Positions 52,852-63,911 of a DNA stretch of 64,000 nucleotides are shown here, piece by piece. Both the position numbers and the translations under genes were made by a program. Source of the stretch: Vanrija pseudolonga (taxonomy: Eukaryota > Basidiomycota > Tremellomycetes > Trichosporonales > Trichosporonaceae); NCBI RefSeq assembly GCF_020906515.1, contig NC_085852.1, forward strand, positions 1,674,001 to 1,738,000, written 5' to 3'. Below the pieces are notes generated by a model, which did not search any database, was not told where the DNA came from, and worked only from the letters and a program-made list of their open reading frames with translations. How positions within the stretch are numbered: position 1 is the stretch's first letter; every line of letters starts with the position of its first letter.

Positions 52852-55707
52852 CTACACGAACAGGTCGAGGTCACCGCGGCCAGGAGCGCGGACAGCCCGC
52901 ACGCGCGACTCGAAGCTGAACACGTCGCCCTCGTACGCGACAAAGCCGACGTCCGCGGCGCGCGCCTCCGAGTTGAGGCCGAGGAGCTCGGCGAGGTTGC
53001 CGCTCGCGAGGTCGAGCGCCTTCTGCTTGCTGAAGACGTCGGGGGCAGCAGCGTACGCCCACGCCGCCTCGAAGCGGGTCAGGCGCGCGTCGCACTCCTC
53101 GGCGATGCCGAGGCCGACAGTCACGCCGCGGCTGGCGAGGTACGCGGGCAGCGTGTGGTGCGAGAGCGGAGGGCCGGGGAGGATGCGGCGCGTGTTCCAG
53201 TTGAAGGGGTACGAGCGCGACGGGGTGATGATGACGCCAATCTCCTCCTTGGCCAGGTCGTCGGCGAGGAGCCACGACTCGTGGCCACCGATAACGGTCA
53301 GCTTGAGCGGGGGCGCGACCTCGCGCTTGACGCGGATGAGGGCAGCGATGACGTCGGCGTTCGAGGTCGCGACGACGAGGCGCAGGTCACCAGCGGCGGC
53401 CTTGGCGAACGCAGTGTGCAGCTCGTCGCTCGCCTTGAGGTCGTTGCCAGCGAGGAGAGAGCGGAGGAGGGTCAGCTTGGTCGAGATCGAGTGCTTGGCA
53501 ATGTTGAGGTTGAGGTGGAGCGCGGCGGCGGTGCTGCCGATGGCTCCAGGCTCGAGGGCGTGCTCGGCGGCCGTGGAGAACGAGTACGAGTAGCCCGAGA
53601 TGAAGTTGTTGGAGATGGGCGAGGTGACGCCGGTGGTCACACCAGCCTCGTACGCGAACAGCTCGTCCTTGCCGCCGAAGCGGGCACCGTCGGCAGCGCG
53701 GACTAGCAGGCCGTCGAGAAGGTCGGGCGCGTTGAGCGCGTCGACAGCCTTGCCGTCCGACGTAGACGCCTCCTGCGCAATCTCAATCAGACCGAGCTTG
53801 GAGCCCGTGGAGATGAGGCCGGGAGCGATGCTGCCGCCCTTGAGGTCGATGGCGGTGAACTCGGCCTGGTCGACGACACACTCGGTACCAACGCAGGTGA
53901 TCTCGCCATTGTCAACCACGACACGCGAGGGGACACCAGCAGTGTGCACGCCCTCCAGCGGCACGAAGAGCTCAGCGACGCCGTCAAACACGACGCGGCC
54001 CGAGCGCTTCTTGGGGCGAAGGTCGGGGTCGCCGCGCGACTCGACGGCCTCAGCAGCCTCCTTGTCATAGTTGCCCTCGCGGCTGATCTCCTGCGCGGCA
54101 GCAGGCTTGTCGACGACGTGGGGCTTGATAATCTGGGGGATGCCATCAATGTAGGTCTGCTTGGGGGTGGCGCCGAGGGCGAGCGGGAACGAGTCCCAGA
54201 CGACAATGTCGGCATCGTAGCCGGGGCGGACGTAGCCAAGACGGTGGCCGAGGCCAGCGGTGCGAGCCGAGTGGGTGGTAACGGAGCTGAGGGCCTCGGA
54301 GAAGTTGAGGCCGAACGCGTGAGCCTGCGCGGCCTCGAACACGAGGTAACGCGAGTCGAGGACGGGGTGGTCCGACTTCATCGAGACGCGGATACCGGCG
54401 TCGGCGAGAATCTTGGGCGCATAAGGTGTGCCGCGGTACGCCTCGCGCTTGTAACGGGCGTTGTTGGCAAAGATGGCCACGCCGGGAGTCGGGCCCCACG
54501 CCTGCTTGATCAGGTCGGGGACGAGATACGCCTCGTGCGCGTGGTGGAACGCAGCGATCGGGAACTGGAACTCGTTGGAAATACGGACCAGGTCGTTGAT
54601 GTCGACCGTCTCGTAGCAGTGGATGTTGACCTTGACGTTGCCGCGGATGACATCAGCCAGCACCTCCCACTCGAGGCTCTCGGGGAAGGGCTCAGACTGC
54701 GACTTGGGCGCGGCGCACCAGCGCTCCTGCTGGTCCTTGAGCTTCTTGCCCTCGGTGTAGGCGCGGCGGAAGTCGTACGCCGAGTCGAGACGCGTGTTTC
54801 CGTACACGCGGAGCGGGTTCTCGCCGCACGCGTGCTTGATGTGGCGCCACGCCTTGGTGCGCACCCATCCGTCCTCGTCGTTAATGACGAACGGCGGCTC
54901 GACCTGCATGCTCTGCGGCGTGTTCTCGGCCGTCCAGCGCGGCTTGAACGTGAATGCCTGACCGCCAATGTTGCCCGCCGAGCCGGGGAGCACCAGCATC
55001 GTCGTGATACCGCCTGCGATGGACAGGTTGAACGCCGCGTCGTGCGTGTTGAAGCCGTCGAGCGAGCGGAGCCACGGGAGGATGGGCGCCTTGAGCGAGT
55101 TGGTGCTGTCGCTGCCCTCGAGGCCCGGGGCGGCGTCGACAGCAAGGTGCGAGTGCACGTCGACAATGCCGGGGGTGACCCACGCGCCGTTGAGGTTGAC
55201 CTCGTCAACAGCGAGATCGGCATCGCCAGCCTCGCGGCAGAGCTCGTGGAAGTCGGCGTCGCCAGCCTTGCCGACCTTGCGCACGACGCCGCCCTCGAGC
55301 CACACGTCGGCGCCGTACAGCACCTCCTCGCCGTGGTGCTCGCCGGTCCAGACGGTGCCGTTCTTGAGCCACACGGCGCCGGTGCCCTTGACGTAGCGGT
55401 CGGAGCGCTTGCGCGAGGCGTCATAGTCGCGGAGGTTGGGCGGCGGGCGCGAGATCTCGGCGCAGCGCTTGATGCCGTCCTGCACGAAGGGAGGCAGCGG
55501 CTCGGGCGAGGGGAAGGGGAACGACCAGCTGTTGATGTAGCCGTAGCCCAGGGCCAGGAGCGGCAGGAGCAGCAGCAGGTGGTGGTAGGTGCGCTTGCTC
55601 GAGTGGCCCTTGAAGCTGTTGTCGTCTTCGTCGTCGTCGTGCTCGTCGACGAGCAGCACGACCTTTTCGACGTCGGCCGCGGTGCGGCGTGCGCGCGGGG
55701 TGCCCAT
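52852..55707 (-). CDS. Membrane-anchored amidohydrolase (imidazolonepropionase-like/CE9-annotated fungal family)
   Basis: A single exon of 951 aa. An acidic N-terminal tail (DEHDDDEDDNS) is followed by one membrane anchor at about residues 43-62 (HLLLLLPLLALGYGYI), so this is a type II membrane protein. The amidohydrolase domain shows the metal motif VTPGIVDVHSHLAV, then a later HCYETVDIND, FHHAHEAY and SMKSDHPVLDSRYL with the metal Asp. VRPGYDADIVVWDSFPL is the C-terminal beta-sandwich signature. A second, degenerate amidohydrolase-like half follows (SIAPGLISTGSKLGLIEI...), suggesting an internal duplication. Fungal databases often label this family carbohydrate esterase 9; the true substrate is unknown. 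Confidence 0.8.
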   Translation of the reverse strand: MGTPRARRTAADVEKVVLLVDEHDDDEDDNSFKGHSSKRTYHHLLLLLPLLALGYGYINSWSFPFPSPEPLPPFVQDGIKRCAEISRPPPNLRDYDASRKRSDRYVKGTGAVWLKNGTVWTGEHHGEEVLYGADVWLEGGVVRKVGKAGDADFHELCREAGDADLAVDEVNLNGAWVTPGIVDVHSHLAVDAAPGLEGSDSTNSLKAPILPWLRSLDGFNTHDAAFNLSIAGGITTMLVLPGSAGNIGGQAFTFKPRWTAENTPQSMQVEPPFVINDEDGWVRTKAWRHIKHACGENPLRVYGNTRLDSAYDFRRAYTEGKKLKDQQERWCAAPKSQSEPFPESLEWEVLADVIRGNVKVNIHCYETVDINDLVRISNEFQFPIAAFHHAHEAYLVPDLIKQAWGPTPGVAIFANNARYKREAYRGTPYAPKILADAGIRVSMKSDHPVLDSRYLVFEAAQAHAFGLNFSEALSSVTTHSARTAGLGHRLGYVRPGYDADIVVWDSFPLALGATPKQTYIDGIPQIIKPHVVDKPAAAQEISREGNYDKEAAEAVESRGDPDLRPKKRSGRVVFDGVAELFVPLEGVHTAGVPSRVVVDNGEITCVGTECVVDQAEFTAIDLKGGSIAPGLISTGSKLGLIEIAQEASTSDGKAVDALNAPDLLDGLLVRAADGARFGGKDELFAYEAGVTTGVTSPISNNFISGYSYSFSTAAEHALEPGAIGSTAAALHLNLNIAKHSISTKLTLLRSLLAGNDLKASDELHTAFAKAAAGDLRLVVATSNADVIAALIRVKREVAPPLKLTVIGGHESWLLADDLAKEEIGVIITPSRSYPFNWNTRRILPGPPLSHHTLPAYLASRGVTVGLGIAEECDARLTRFEAAWAYAAAPDVFSKQKALDLASGNLAELLGLNSEARAADVGFVAYEGDVFSFESRVRAVRAPGRGDLDLFV

Positions 55708-56246
55708 GGTGGTGCTGGTGGGTGTGTGATGTGTGATGGGGATGGGGAGGGTGGTTGAAGCTTGATGCCATTAAGCAGGCGGCCAGTGGCAGCAGCGGCG
55801 CCGCGGCGTATTGCATCATTGTGGCCTGTATGGAGGATGTTCCTGGCACACGCGTGGTGCCCATCGCACCAAGCCGATGGACTCCGCAGTGAAGCGCCAT
55901 GGCGCAGCCTGACGACATTGGGCAGTAAGGCAAAGGGCCAAGCCGGCCGACAACGGGGTCAGTGCCCTATTGGCCGGTGCTGGCGTCACGCGTCCCGGTG
56001 ATAGCATCAGCGAGTAGAGCGAGCGCGCTCCTCGATTTACTACGCCGAGGTGACACAAAACTCGGAGCGAGAGTTGACGAGCGAGCACACCTCCACTTCA
56101 CGCCAAACTCCCCATTCAGGGGGTGCCACGTGGCGCACGTGGCAGATTGTCAATTTCCTGCCATTTTCGCCCCATTTTCCCCACCCTTCCCTCATAACGG
56201 CGCGGAAACGCACCCGGCATCGCAGTCAGGTCAGACGCCTTAATGC
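55708..56246. other. Intergenic region before tRNA-Pro
   Basis: 539 bp: promoter of the amidohydrolase and the tRNA 5' flank. CCATTTTCGCCCCATTTTCCCC repeats at 56160-56182. No gene seen. Confidence 0.35.
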
Positions 56247-56345
56247 GTTCTCGTGGTGTAGTGGTTATCATACTCTCTTAGGGTGGAGTTTCCGTCCTAA
56301 TTTACACTATGGGAGTGGCCCCGGGTTCAAATCCCGGCGAGGACC
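56247..56345 (+). tRNA. tRNA-Pro(AGG) with a 26-nt intron
   Basis: The acceptor stem GTTCTCG (56247-56253) pairs with CGAGGAC (56338-56344), discriminator C. The D arm is GTGTAGTGGTTATCAT. The anticodon stem CTCTC (56273-56277) pairs with GGGAG (56311-56315), and the T arm CCGGG-TTCAAAT-CCCGG is canonical. The loop TTAGGG then T gives anticodon AGG at 56280-56282. The intron is 56284-56309, one base 3' of the anticodon, and contains CCTAA, which can pair with the loop TTAGG. The mature tRNA is 73 nt before CCA addition. Confidence 0.92.
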
Positions 56346-56615
56346 TTGACATTATCTTTTGCTTTTTGGAAGCTGTGGCAGCATGGCTATGGTGCGCGGG
56401 TTGATGTTGTTTTTGTTGCTGTTTGGTCGTTTTGATGCTTGCATTTTTTTAGCGCAGTCGATGCGTGGGGAGTTTGGGGGCGTGTATGGGGCGTTTGGGG
56501 GTGCATGGGGCGATCTCACGCGCGCGTTGTCGACAAGGATGGGGCGTAGTTGACGTCGATGAGTAAAGGCTGTGTCCGCTGGCCATGTCTTCGACGCCCT
56601 GCGTATGTGCTACCT

Positions 56616-56876
56616 TTATCCACTGTCGCGGCGACGAGACAGCACTTCACGGAGGAACTCCGCTTCCCGCCGAGCGTCGCCAGCCTCGGTCCGCAAGCGG
56701 GCGTTCGTATCAAGAACCGTTGCGAGCGTGTCGCGCGTGATGCGGTGTGCGCGCGCCTCGGCCTTGAGCAGCTCGGTCGTGCGTTCGTGGAATTCCAGTT
56801 CGTCGATTAGGAGTGCGAGGAGGGTGGTCGTGGCGGCGGTGACGGTTGTGGTGGTAGGTGTTGTGGGAGATGGCAT
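56616..56876 (-). CDS. Possible small coiled-coil protein (86 aa)
   Basis: The frame MPSPTTPTTTTVTAATTTLL is followed by a charged amphipathic helix from LLALLIDELEFHERTTELLKAEA to EAEFLREVLSRRR, with hydrophobic residues at heptad spacing. No homologue comes to mind. Support is only the coiled-coil pattern; the gene could extend through an intron beyond the stop. It lies just downstream of the tRNA, on the opposite strand. Confidence 0.33.
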   Translation of the reverse strand: MPSPTTPTTTTVTAATTTLLALLIDELEFHERTTELLKAEARAHRITRDTLATVLDTNARLRTEAGDARREAEFLREVLSRRRDSG

Positions 56877-57853
56877 GGTTGTGACTGTGCGAGGTGGTGG
56901 GATGGTTAGGTTCGGTAGGTGGGGGATGGGACGGCCGTGGCCTACGCAGCGGGGTGGTCGTGCGTTCATCGCGTGTGGTGCGTGTATCGGGGAGATGAGG
57001 GAGAGACGAGGTGAGGAGAGTGAAGGAGAGAGGGGTGGGAGAAAGAAGAGGCGTGGGGCATGTCACTGGGCGCTACATATGTCCTCTTACATATCCTCGT
57101 CACGAACACTCGCCACTCGAAGCTGCACAGCTGTGCATACCACAGCGCCCTGCATGAACGCAGTCCAGGCGTATGCAGATCCCCATGGCATGCATAGTGC
57201 ATAGCCCAGACCAGACGCCCCATACGACGCCCCATAGACGCCCGTGCCACTCCCTTGGCAACCGCCACTCACGACGCGACGCGAATCGCACATCCCCATG
57301 GATGCACGTATGGGGCTCTACACCACCCCATCGGCGCCTTCCTTCTTCCGAAGAGAAGCGCCGGACAGGGGCCAGAAGGCTAGCCTCAGACCCGCCGGCG
57401 TGGGATGCCCCGCAGCGGCGCATACACTGGCGGCAGGCGGAGCGGCCTCCTCACCAGGCTACGGCGGCGGCGTGGGCGCAGTCGGCGTGGACGACGCGCG
57501 TGTCGTGCTGTTGCGCTCGGCGGGCAAGTCCGCAGCGCGTCGCTGGGTGGTGTGGACTTGCCTGACCGGCGTGGTGGTCGGCGGGTTAGTGGACGGCGTC
57601 GCGCGACGACGCGGGTCGCGCGTCGCATCGAAACGATCACGATGATGGCGACGGTGGTCACTGGGGTCATGGCTGCGTGGTGTGAGTAGCGGCGATGGCG
57701 GTCGAGATGGTGGCGACACCTGCTAGATATACCCCCTCGCACGCCCATGGAAGCCCATTCGAGAATCACCCCTTGGCTCGAGCACGGCCGCCTCTCACAC
57801 GCCCCAGCCCACGCCATGAGCCCTATAGTACAGACATACATCCAGTCTATGCT
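56877..57853. other. Intergenic region, no gene firmly supported
   Basis: About 0.98 kb. A plus-strand frame 57298-57645 has a C-terminal hydrophobic stretch (VVWTCLTGVVVGGLV) but nothing else to support it. The region also contains overlapping GGGGAGATGAGGGAGAGACGAGG-type purine tracts near 56990-57055. Confidence 0.3.
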
Positions 57854-59197
57854 CTACGCCTCGGGGCGGCACGCGGGGCCGTACCCCACGCCCCAGCCGA
57901 CACCGCCCGCCACGGCCATCACTAACACCTGGCCCAGGATGATCGACCCAAAGACGTACGCCCACCGCCAGCGCTCGGAGCGTATCGACCCCATCTCGAC
58001 TACGAACGTCGACACAGTGGTGAGGCAGCCGCAGAACCCGTCGTGGATCGCCCCGAGCGCAGTACACGCGAGGGCGTTGGATGCGGGCCCGGGCCGGCGC
58101 TCAGCGGCGTATGTCCCCGCGATGAGGATTGTGCCAACCATGTTGGCGATGAACGTGCCAAGCGGGAAGCGGTCGAGGAAGGGCGCCCGCGCGTTGATCT
58201 TTGACAGCGCGTACCGCAGCATCGTACCAGGCGGCGCGAGGAGGATGGCAAACGTCGCGCGGTGGCGCCACCGGCGAGGCGCTGCAAAGTAAAGTGCGAG
58301 CGCGGCGCCGTAGCTCACCACGGCGGACACGAAGGTCAAGAGGTCGAGCAGACGTGTGCCTTGGGCGTGGGAAGGGGAAGCCGTGTCGTGGGCACCATCA
58401 ACCTTGGCCATGCGAACAGCGTCCTCTCGGCGCCGAGGACGTGGTAGTCGGGGTAAGAGCGACGAGACGTACTTGCCTAGCCGCAGACCCGCGGTCGAGA
58501 CCATGACTGTGACGAAGGTGTAGGCGAGGCCATTGACCGTCTGGAGAGTCAGCTATACGTGAACCAAGAGAAGTCAGCTCACATCGTGAAGGCCCTTGCG
58601 GTTATAGTGCTCGGTGTTCGCAAACGCCTCGTAAGCCTCGAGCATCCATGATGAGAAGGTGGTGACCGAGCCAGCGATGCCTGTGGCGTCAGTTGAAGCC
58701 ATTCGAGCCGAAAACTAACCTGTCGTGAGGAAGGTGTAGAGCGGGGGATATCTGATCTCGTCAGCCAAGCCTTCAGCGCCAACACCCAAACTCACAGCCA
58801 AGAGATCTGATTCTTGCGCGCCAGCGCGAGGCCCATGATGCCGCATCCGACACCCTGGACCCAAGCGAGGGGGAAGACAACTGCGCCGTCGTCTGCGGCG
58901 TTAGCTTGTCGCCCTTCACTTTAACGCACAGGTACCGAGCGCCTCCAGGCCGAGGCGGAACAGCGTGCCAATCATACTGGCGAGCACGAGGCCGGAGTAG
59001 TGCGCGAGCGTGCGGAGCGGGGTGGCCTGCTCTGCTGGCGGCGCGGCGTCGGGCGACGAGGCCACGGGCGCTATGGGCGGCGACGTGGGAAGCGGGTCTG
59101 CGTGGCCGCGCCGCTCGGCGTCGACGGGCCCGTGCGCCCGGCCGTTACCATTCGCGTGCGCCGGCTCGTCGTCGTCTGACGGCCGGCGGGGGGACAT
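57854..59197 (-). CDS. FEX1: Fluoride export protein FEX (CrcB-type, two-domain)
   Basis: Exons complement(58930-59197, 58796-58892, 58720-58751, 58583-58680, 57854-58540) give 393 aa. After a ~60-residue hydrophilic N-terminus come two homologous four-helix domains. Domain 1 has LVLASMIGTLFRLGLEAL, VVFPLAWVQGVGCGIMG, YPPLYTFLTTG and IAGSVTTFSSWMLEAYEAF. Domain 2 has RFPLGTFIANMVGTILIAG and GAIHDGFCGCLTTVSTFVVEM. A charged loop (RLPRPRRREDAV...) joins the domains around the linking helix. FEX forms a plasma-membrane fluoride channel that protects the cell from environmental fluoride; in known FEX proteins one domain carries most pore residues. Introns cluster in domain 1. Confidence 0.93.
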
Positions 59198-60481
59198 TTG
59201 TGTGGTGTGTGCTGCTGCGAGGTGGGAGGTGCGATGGTAACTCGATTTCTCGGCGGCGACGAGAATAACAACAGAGGTGGTGGAGGTATTTGATGCCGGC
59301 GATTGACTTATCGGCGACTAGCCTCAATAGCACGCGGTGGTTGCATTATGTAACATTGGACACGTCGAGCCAGCTATGCACGCGTGAGGTTTGAGCAGTG
59401 CATGAACCAAAGAGGATCCGAGCATGTGAGACATGAGGTGGGCAACAAAGACAAAGATGTGTGAGATGGCTCGAGGTGTGAAACATAATCAGCGGCGAGG
59501 TCGAATTCAAATGAAAAGCCGGGAGAATAGAAAAACGAATGTGATCAATTACAGTACCCGCCATCTCATTTGTGAAGCGCAAACAAACCTCGCAGCACAC
59601 AAAGCAATCCCCGCTCAGGAGTCTTGTAGCTCGTCAGTCGAGACCACCACCGCTACCACATGGTGGCTATAGACAGACGCAGACCAGCGACCACGCCACA
59701 CCAGACAGGGCACGCTGCAACTCTTCGGCGTCATCGCCGAGGCTAGTTGGGCCGAAGGACCACAAGCACACCGCGAGCGCGCTTCGACATTCCATACAAA
59801 CCCGACGCGCGAGCAGTCGACGTCGCGGGGCCACGGTGCCTCGCGCTCGCTCGCTCAGACTGCCAAGCAGATATCCAAGCAGTACCAAGCGCCCGGGGAT
59901 TCGGAGCAAGCACAAGCAAGCAGAAGCGTGACTGACTGCTGCTGCTGCTGTCGCGGCCGAGAGTGAGGCGCTGCACGCGCGCGCGCACACCCCGGCATCG
60001 GTGCGAGATAACCACGCGCGCCGAGCGTACCGAAGGATGCCGAGGCGAAACGCGCCTCGGTGGGTGAGGTGTAAGCGCCGGACCGTCACTGCAGTGGTGC
60101 CAAGTTCCGACTGGCAGCTACAGTGGTGGGCCGGTGGGCTCCACACCACCACGCCGCCCTCGTCGCTCTCCCCCGAAGCGAACTTTGCCGGTACATGCCG
60201 CCGACAACAACATTTTGCTGTAATGGCCACATGACCCCGCCTAATGCACAGGTATGCACCTCCTAATGCATGTTTACGACCCACAACCCCGCGTCACTAA
60301 GCGCGAGCGACGGGTCGGGTGGCAATGCCGAGCAGTGGGCTGCGCTGCATGTGACGCTTTGCGCCTCCTGCGCCGAGAGAAAGCAAACTCGCTTCGTGCG
60401 GGGGCGAGAAGTGTATAAGATGGCTGCGTGGCCAGTGGCGCCGGCCGTGCTCTTCCTCTTCTCCTAGCAACAACAGTCACC
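59198..60481. other. Intergenic region between FEX and PUT1
   Basis: 1.28 kb between divergent genes. 59340-59640 is AT-richer than the surroundings. No supported gene; the right end carries the PUT1 TATA-like element. Confidence 0.4.
60414..60419 (+). promoter_or_regulatory. TATA-like element of PUT1
   Basis: GTGTATAAGA 63-68 bp upstream of the start codon at 60482, a typical position in this window's inducible genes. Confidence 0.4.
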
Positions 60482-62285
60482 ATGATGAGGCCACACACTT
60501 CCTCTCGCCTCGCCTCGCTCGCCCGCCGCTCCCTCGTGTCCGCCGCGACCTCGCCAGCCGCGGCAGCAGGAGCGCACGCTGCCCCCGCGGCCCCGCGCGC
60601 GGCGCCACGCCGCTGGGGCTACGCGCTCGCTGGCGGCCTGGTACTCGCTGGCTCGGCTTATGCCTTGCGCCCGGCGCGCCTCGACGCCGAGGAGCAGAGC
60701 CGCCCAGGCATCCGCGGCGTGCCGACCGGCTCGCTCGTGCGCTCGTACCTCGTCTACGCGCTCTGCGGCATCCCCGCCCTCATCGACGCCTCACCCACTA
60801 TCCTCCACGCCCTCACCCACAGCCCCGTGCCCGGCCTCAAGGCCGCCACCGAGGCCGTCGTCCGCCGCACCTTCTTCGCGCAGTTCGTCGCGGGCGAAGA
60901 CGCACCAGAGTGCATCAGCGTCATCAACCAGATGCAGGCCAACGGCGTCGGCGGCGTCCTCAACTACTCGGCCGAGGCCGAGCTCGGCGACGGCAAGGCC
61001 GCCGCCCACCGCGAGGCCGAGGCGCACAACCTCGCCGAGGTGAACGCTGCCATTGATGCACTTGGCGAGTTTGAGCGCCACCTGGCTGCGACGGGAGGCC
61101 ACCCTGGCTCGTCGAGCTTTGCTGTCAAAGTTGTGAGTAGTGTGGAGCAGTGTGTGGCGTGTGGCAGTGGCAGTGGCTAACACCGCACAGTCCGGTTTGG
61201 TCGACCCTACTGTGCTTGAGCGCGCGTCGACTACTCTTGTTCGCACTCGCCCTCTCACGTCCAAGCTTCCCGACGCGACGCTGTCCGACGCCGTGCCGTT
61301 TCCTGGCGTGCCTCAGGTGTCCGACGCCCTCGTCATGGAGCCGAGCGGCAAGGCCATCCCCGTCGCCGAGGGCGCCGCGCAGCCGCTCGGCCTCCTGTCG
61401 TCCGACCAGGGCGTGTCCGAGGCCGACCTCGTCGTGCTCAAGGACCTCTGGAACAAGCTGTACGACATGAGCGTCCGCGCGCGCGACAACGGCGTCAAGC
61501 TCATGATTGACGCCGAGCACGCCGAGACCCAGCCGGCGCTCGACGCCCTCTCCCTCCTCCTCTCGCGCGAGTTCAACCGCCCCGTCCCCGGAGAGGAGTT
61601 CAAGGGCCCCATCATCTTCGGCACGTACCAGTCGTACCTCCGCCGCGCGCCCGCCCTGCTCGCCTCGCAGATCGCCGACGCCGAGCAGAACGGCTACGCG
61701 CTGGGCATCAAGCTCGTCCGTGGCGCCTACTACCTTGCCGAGCGCAAGAAGTGGAAGGACGAGCACCGCTCTGGCCCTGACCCGATCTGGCCTGACAAGA
61801 AGGCGACCGACAAGGCGTACGACTCGTCGCTCTCCCTCATCGCCTCGACGCTCGCGCGCCAGCTTTCCTCTTCCCACCCCGAGCTCGCCCTGTCTGTTGT
61901 GTTCGCCACGCACAACGCCGAGAGCGTCAAGCTTGCCATTGACGCCCTCGAGTCCAACGGCCTCGCCCAGCCCGTCCCTGTGCCGGAGGGAGCCGTCGGA
62001 GCGCCCCACCTCCACCTCCGCCCCGACGTCCGCGGCAAGGTGTTCGTCGCGCAGCTGTACGGCATGCGCGACGACCTGACGGACCGTGTGGCGCAGACGT
62101 TTGACTCTGGCGCCATGCCCGTCGCGCTCAAGTACATTGCGTACGGCAAGCTCGACGAGGTGATTCCGTTCCTCGGCCGCAGGGCGATTGAGAACAAGAG
62201 CGTCATGAGCGGCGAGGGTGGTGCCGGTGCCGAACGCGCCAGGGTGTCTGCCGAGCTGTGGCGTCGCTTCACCGGCGGCAACTGA
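60482..62285 (+). CDS. PUT1: Mitochondrial proline dehydrogenase PUT1
   Basis: Exons 60482-61132 and 61191-62285 give 581 aa. MMRPHTSSRLASLARRSLVSAA is a mitochondrial presequence; a hydrophobic stretch (YALAGGLVLAGSAYAL) follows. The beta/alpha-barrel motifs are KLMIDAEHAETQPALD, GTYQSYLRRAP, KLVRGAYYLAERKKW, SVVFATHNAESVKLA, VAQLYGMRDDL and YIAYGKLDEVIPFLGRRAIENKSVM. The enzyme is FAD-linked and oxidises proline to pyrroline-5-carboxylate at the inner membrane, first step of proline use as nitrogen source. An ATG directly after the first (60485) is an equal alternative. An insert (EAELGDGKAAAHREAEAHN) is seen in the first third. Confidence 0.93.
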
Positions 62286-62835
62286 GAGAGAGAAGAAGAC
62301 AAAGACAGCATCGACATCATTATAACGTAGAGTGCTACACCAAGCGGGCTAAACAAAGTCTCAATCGTCATTATTGTACCATCATTTGCATGTATCCAGG
62401 TCTCACGGGCGGGAAGGGAGGGTGCAAAGTGTGCCGTAGTGGTGGTGCCAAGTGGAGCGAGCGTGCCGTGGTGCGTGGTGCGTGGGGTGAGTGGCCCATG
62501 GTGGGCAAGTCCGTCCGTCTGTGCCTGTCTCTGGCCCCTTTGGCGTGCGACACGGTGCTAATGACATTTCACGCTCCCTGGGCCCTGGACCGACATCTAA
62601 CAAAGAACACTACGTACTGCAAGTACGACGACGACGACTGCACCACCACCTACCACCTCTTATCGACCACAGCGACCACACGACATACTCTTTTTTGCCC
62701 ATCGCCCCCGACACAATACACGGGCCCATCACTCCTTGTTCCCATTGTTAGCCGCCCGACCGTTGCACACCGCCCCGGCACAGCCCAACGTCCCTCTCCC
62801 TCTTTCGACCGCCCACCACCTCACCGACCATCACG
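62286..62835. other. Intergenic region
   Basis: 550 bp between PUT1 and the secreted protein gene, same strand. The last 130 bp are C-rich leader-like sequence (CCGACACAATACACGGGCCC). No gene seen. Confidence 0.35.
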
Positions 62836-63911
62836 ATGCTCGGCCACACGCTCGCTCTCCTCACCGTCGCGGCGTCAGCAGCCCTCGCGAGCAGCAGCGG
62901 GCCCGCGCCGCTGTCGCCCGCTGCCCTCCTCCTCGCGCGCGATGGCAAAGGGTACGCCGACCCGAACGACGACGGCGGGTCCATGTTTACTGTGCGTGCT
63001 CATGCCGCCGGCTTCGTTCGCTGACACGGCCAGATCGTTAATGGCACATATCCCCCAGGCCTGGGCGAGCCGCTCAACGTTATCATCTCGGCAGACTCGG
63101 ACCCCGAGGTGCTCGTCGACTCGACCTTCAAGGGCGGGTTCCAGAACTACATGCTGTACGTGGTGTCTCTGGCTGGGGAAGGTGCTCGGTCGGCAGACCG
63201 TAGTCGGCTGCCAGCCTGCGGCCGGCCCCGTCCGCTGGCTGCCCGCCCGCGCTCGCGTGCTGACTTTGCAGCGCTGCAGAGCTCTCGACGGAATGCCTGG
63301 GCGGAAACTTTGGCTCGAAGCAGAATGCGAGTCTCGACGCCTCGCACCGCAACGTGACCCAGATCGGTGTCCTGCGCCAGAACTTTGGCGACCCGTACCT
63401 CGGCTCGTGCAAGGAGACGTTTGACGGCGGCCAGCACCTGCGGTACTGGCGCCAGAACTCGACCAACGCGCTCTTCCTCGCCGTGTCTATCGAGATGAGC
63501 CTCGCCAAGCAGCACGACATCGTGCCGAACGGGTACAACCTCGGCCGCGACTACCTCGTGGGCAACTTGACGGGCCACCAGATCGACTCGCGCAACGTGA
63601 CGAATGCGACCGTGTTCACGGGCAACGTGACGTACGGAAACTACTCGTACTCGACCGAGGCGCGGTACGTCTCGGGCCTGCTGAACGCGTCGTCGGACGG
63701 CGTCAACCACTACATTACGGTCGAGGTCGACAACCACCCCGCGATCGACGGCCTTGTCGCGGTCTTGACAGTCAAGATTACGGCGCGCCCGCCCGGTGTC
63801 AAGGCCGCGGCTCCTGGTACCGCGGGTGCTACTCCTGCTGCGAAGCGGACAGCGTCGGTGCTGTTGCTTTCTGGCGTGCTCGCCCTCGGCGCAGGCTGGC
63901 TCCTGTTGTAG
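62836..63911 (+). CDS. GPI-anchored secreted glycoprotein, conserved in basidiomycetes, function unknown
   Basis: Exons 62836-62991, 63034-63155 and 63272-63911 give 305 aa. MLGHTLALLTVAASAALA is a signal peptide. The C-terminus has a small-residue region and a hydrophobic tail (VLLLSGVLALGAGWLLL), a GPI-attachment signal. About nine N-glycosylation sequons are visible (for example NGT, NAS, NVT, NST, NLT, NYS). IVNGTYPPGLGEPLNVIIS, LSTECLGGNFGSKQNA, PYLGSCKETFDGGQHLRYWRQ and GLLNASSDGVNHYITVEVD give a compact globular domain with a likely Cys-Cys bond. From memory, this pattern is common in basidiomycete secretomes but has no assigned role. Confidence 0.75.

Noticed and set aside
57298-57645. 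Plus-strand frame with a C-terminal hydrophobic stretch
   Set aside because: Only the hydrophobic run supports it, and overlapping frames on the other strand are equally open.
58356-58470. Extra intron in the FEX linker (donor GTACGT at about 58470)
   Set aside because: The nearest acceptors break the frame of the second domain; the unspliced reading is open and gives a plausible charged loop.
62258-63424. 388-codon plus-strand frame spanning PUT1 end to the GPI-protein gene
   Set aside because: It overlaps two well-supported genes in another frame and crosses a promoter; low-complexity content.
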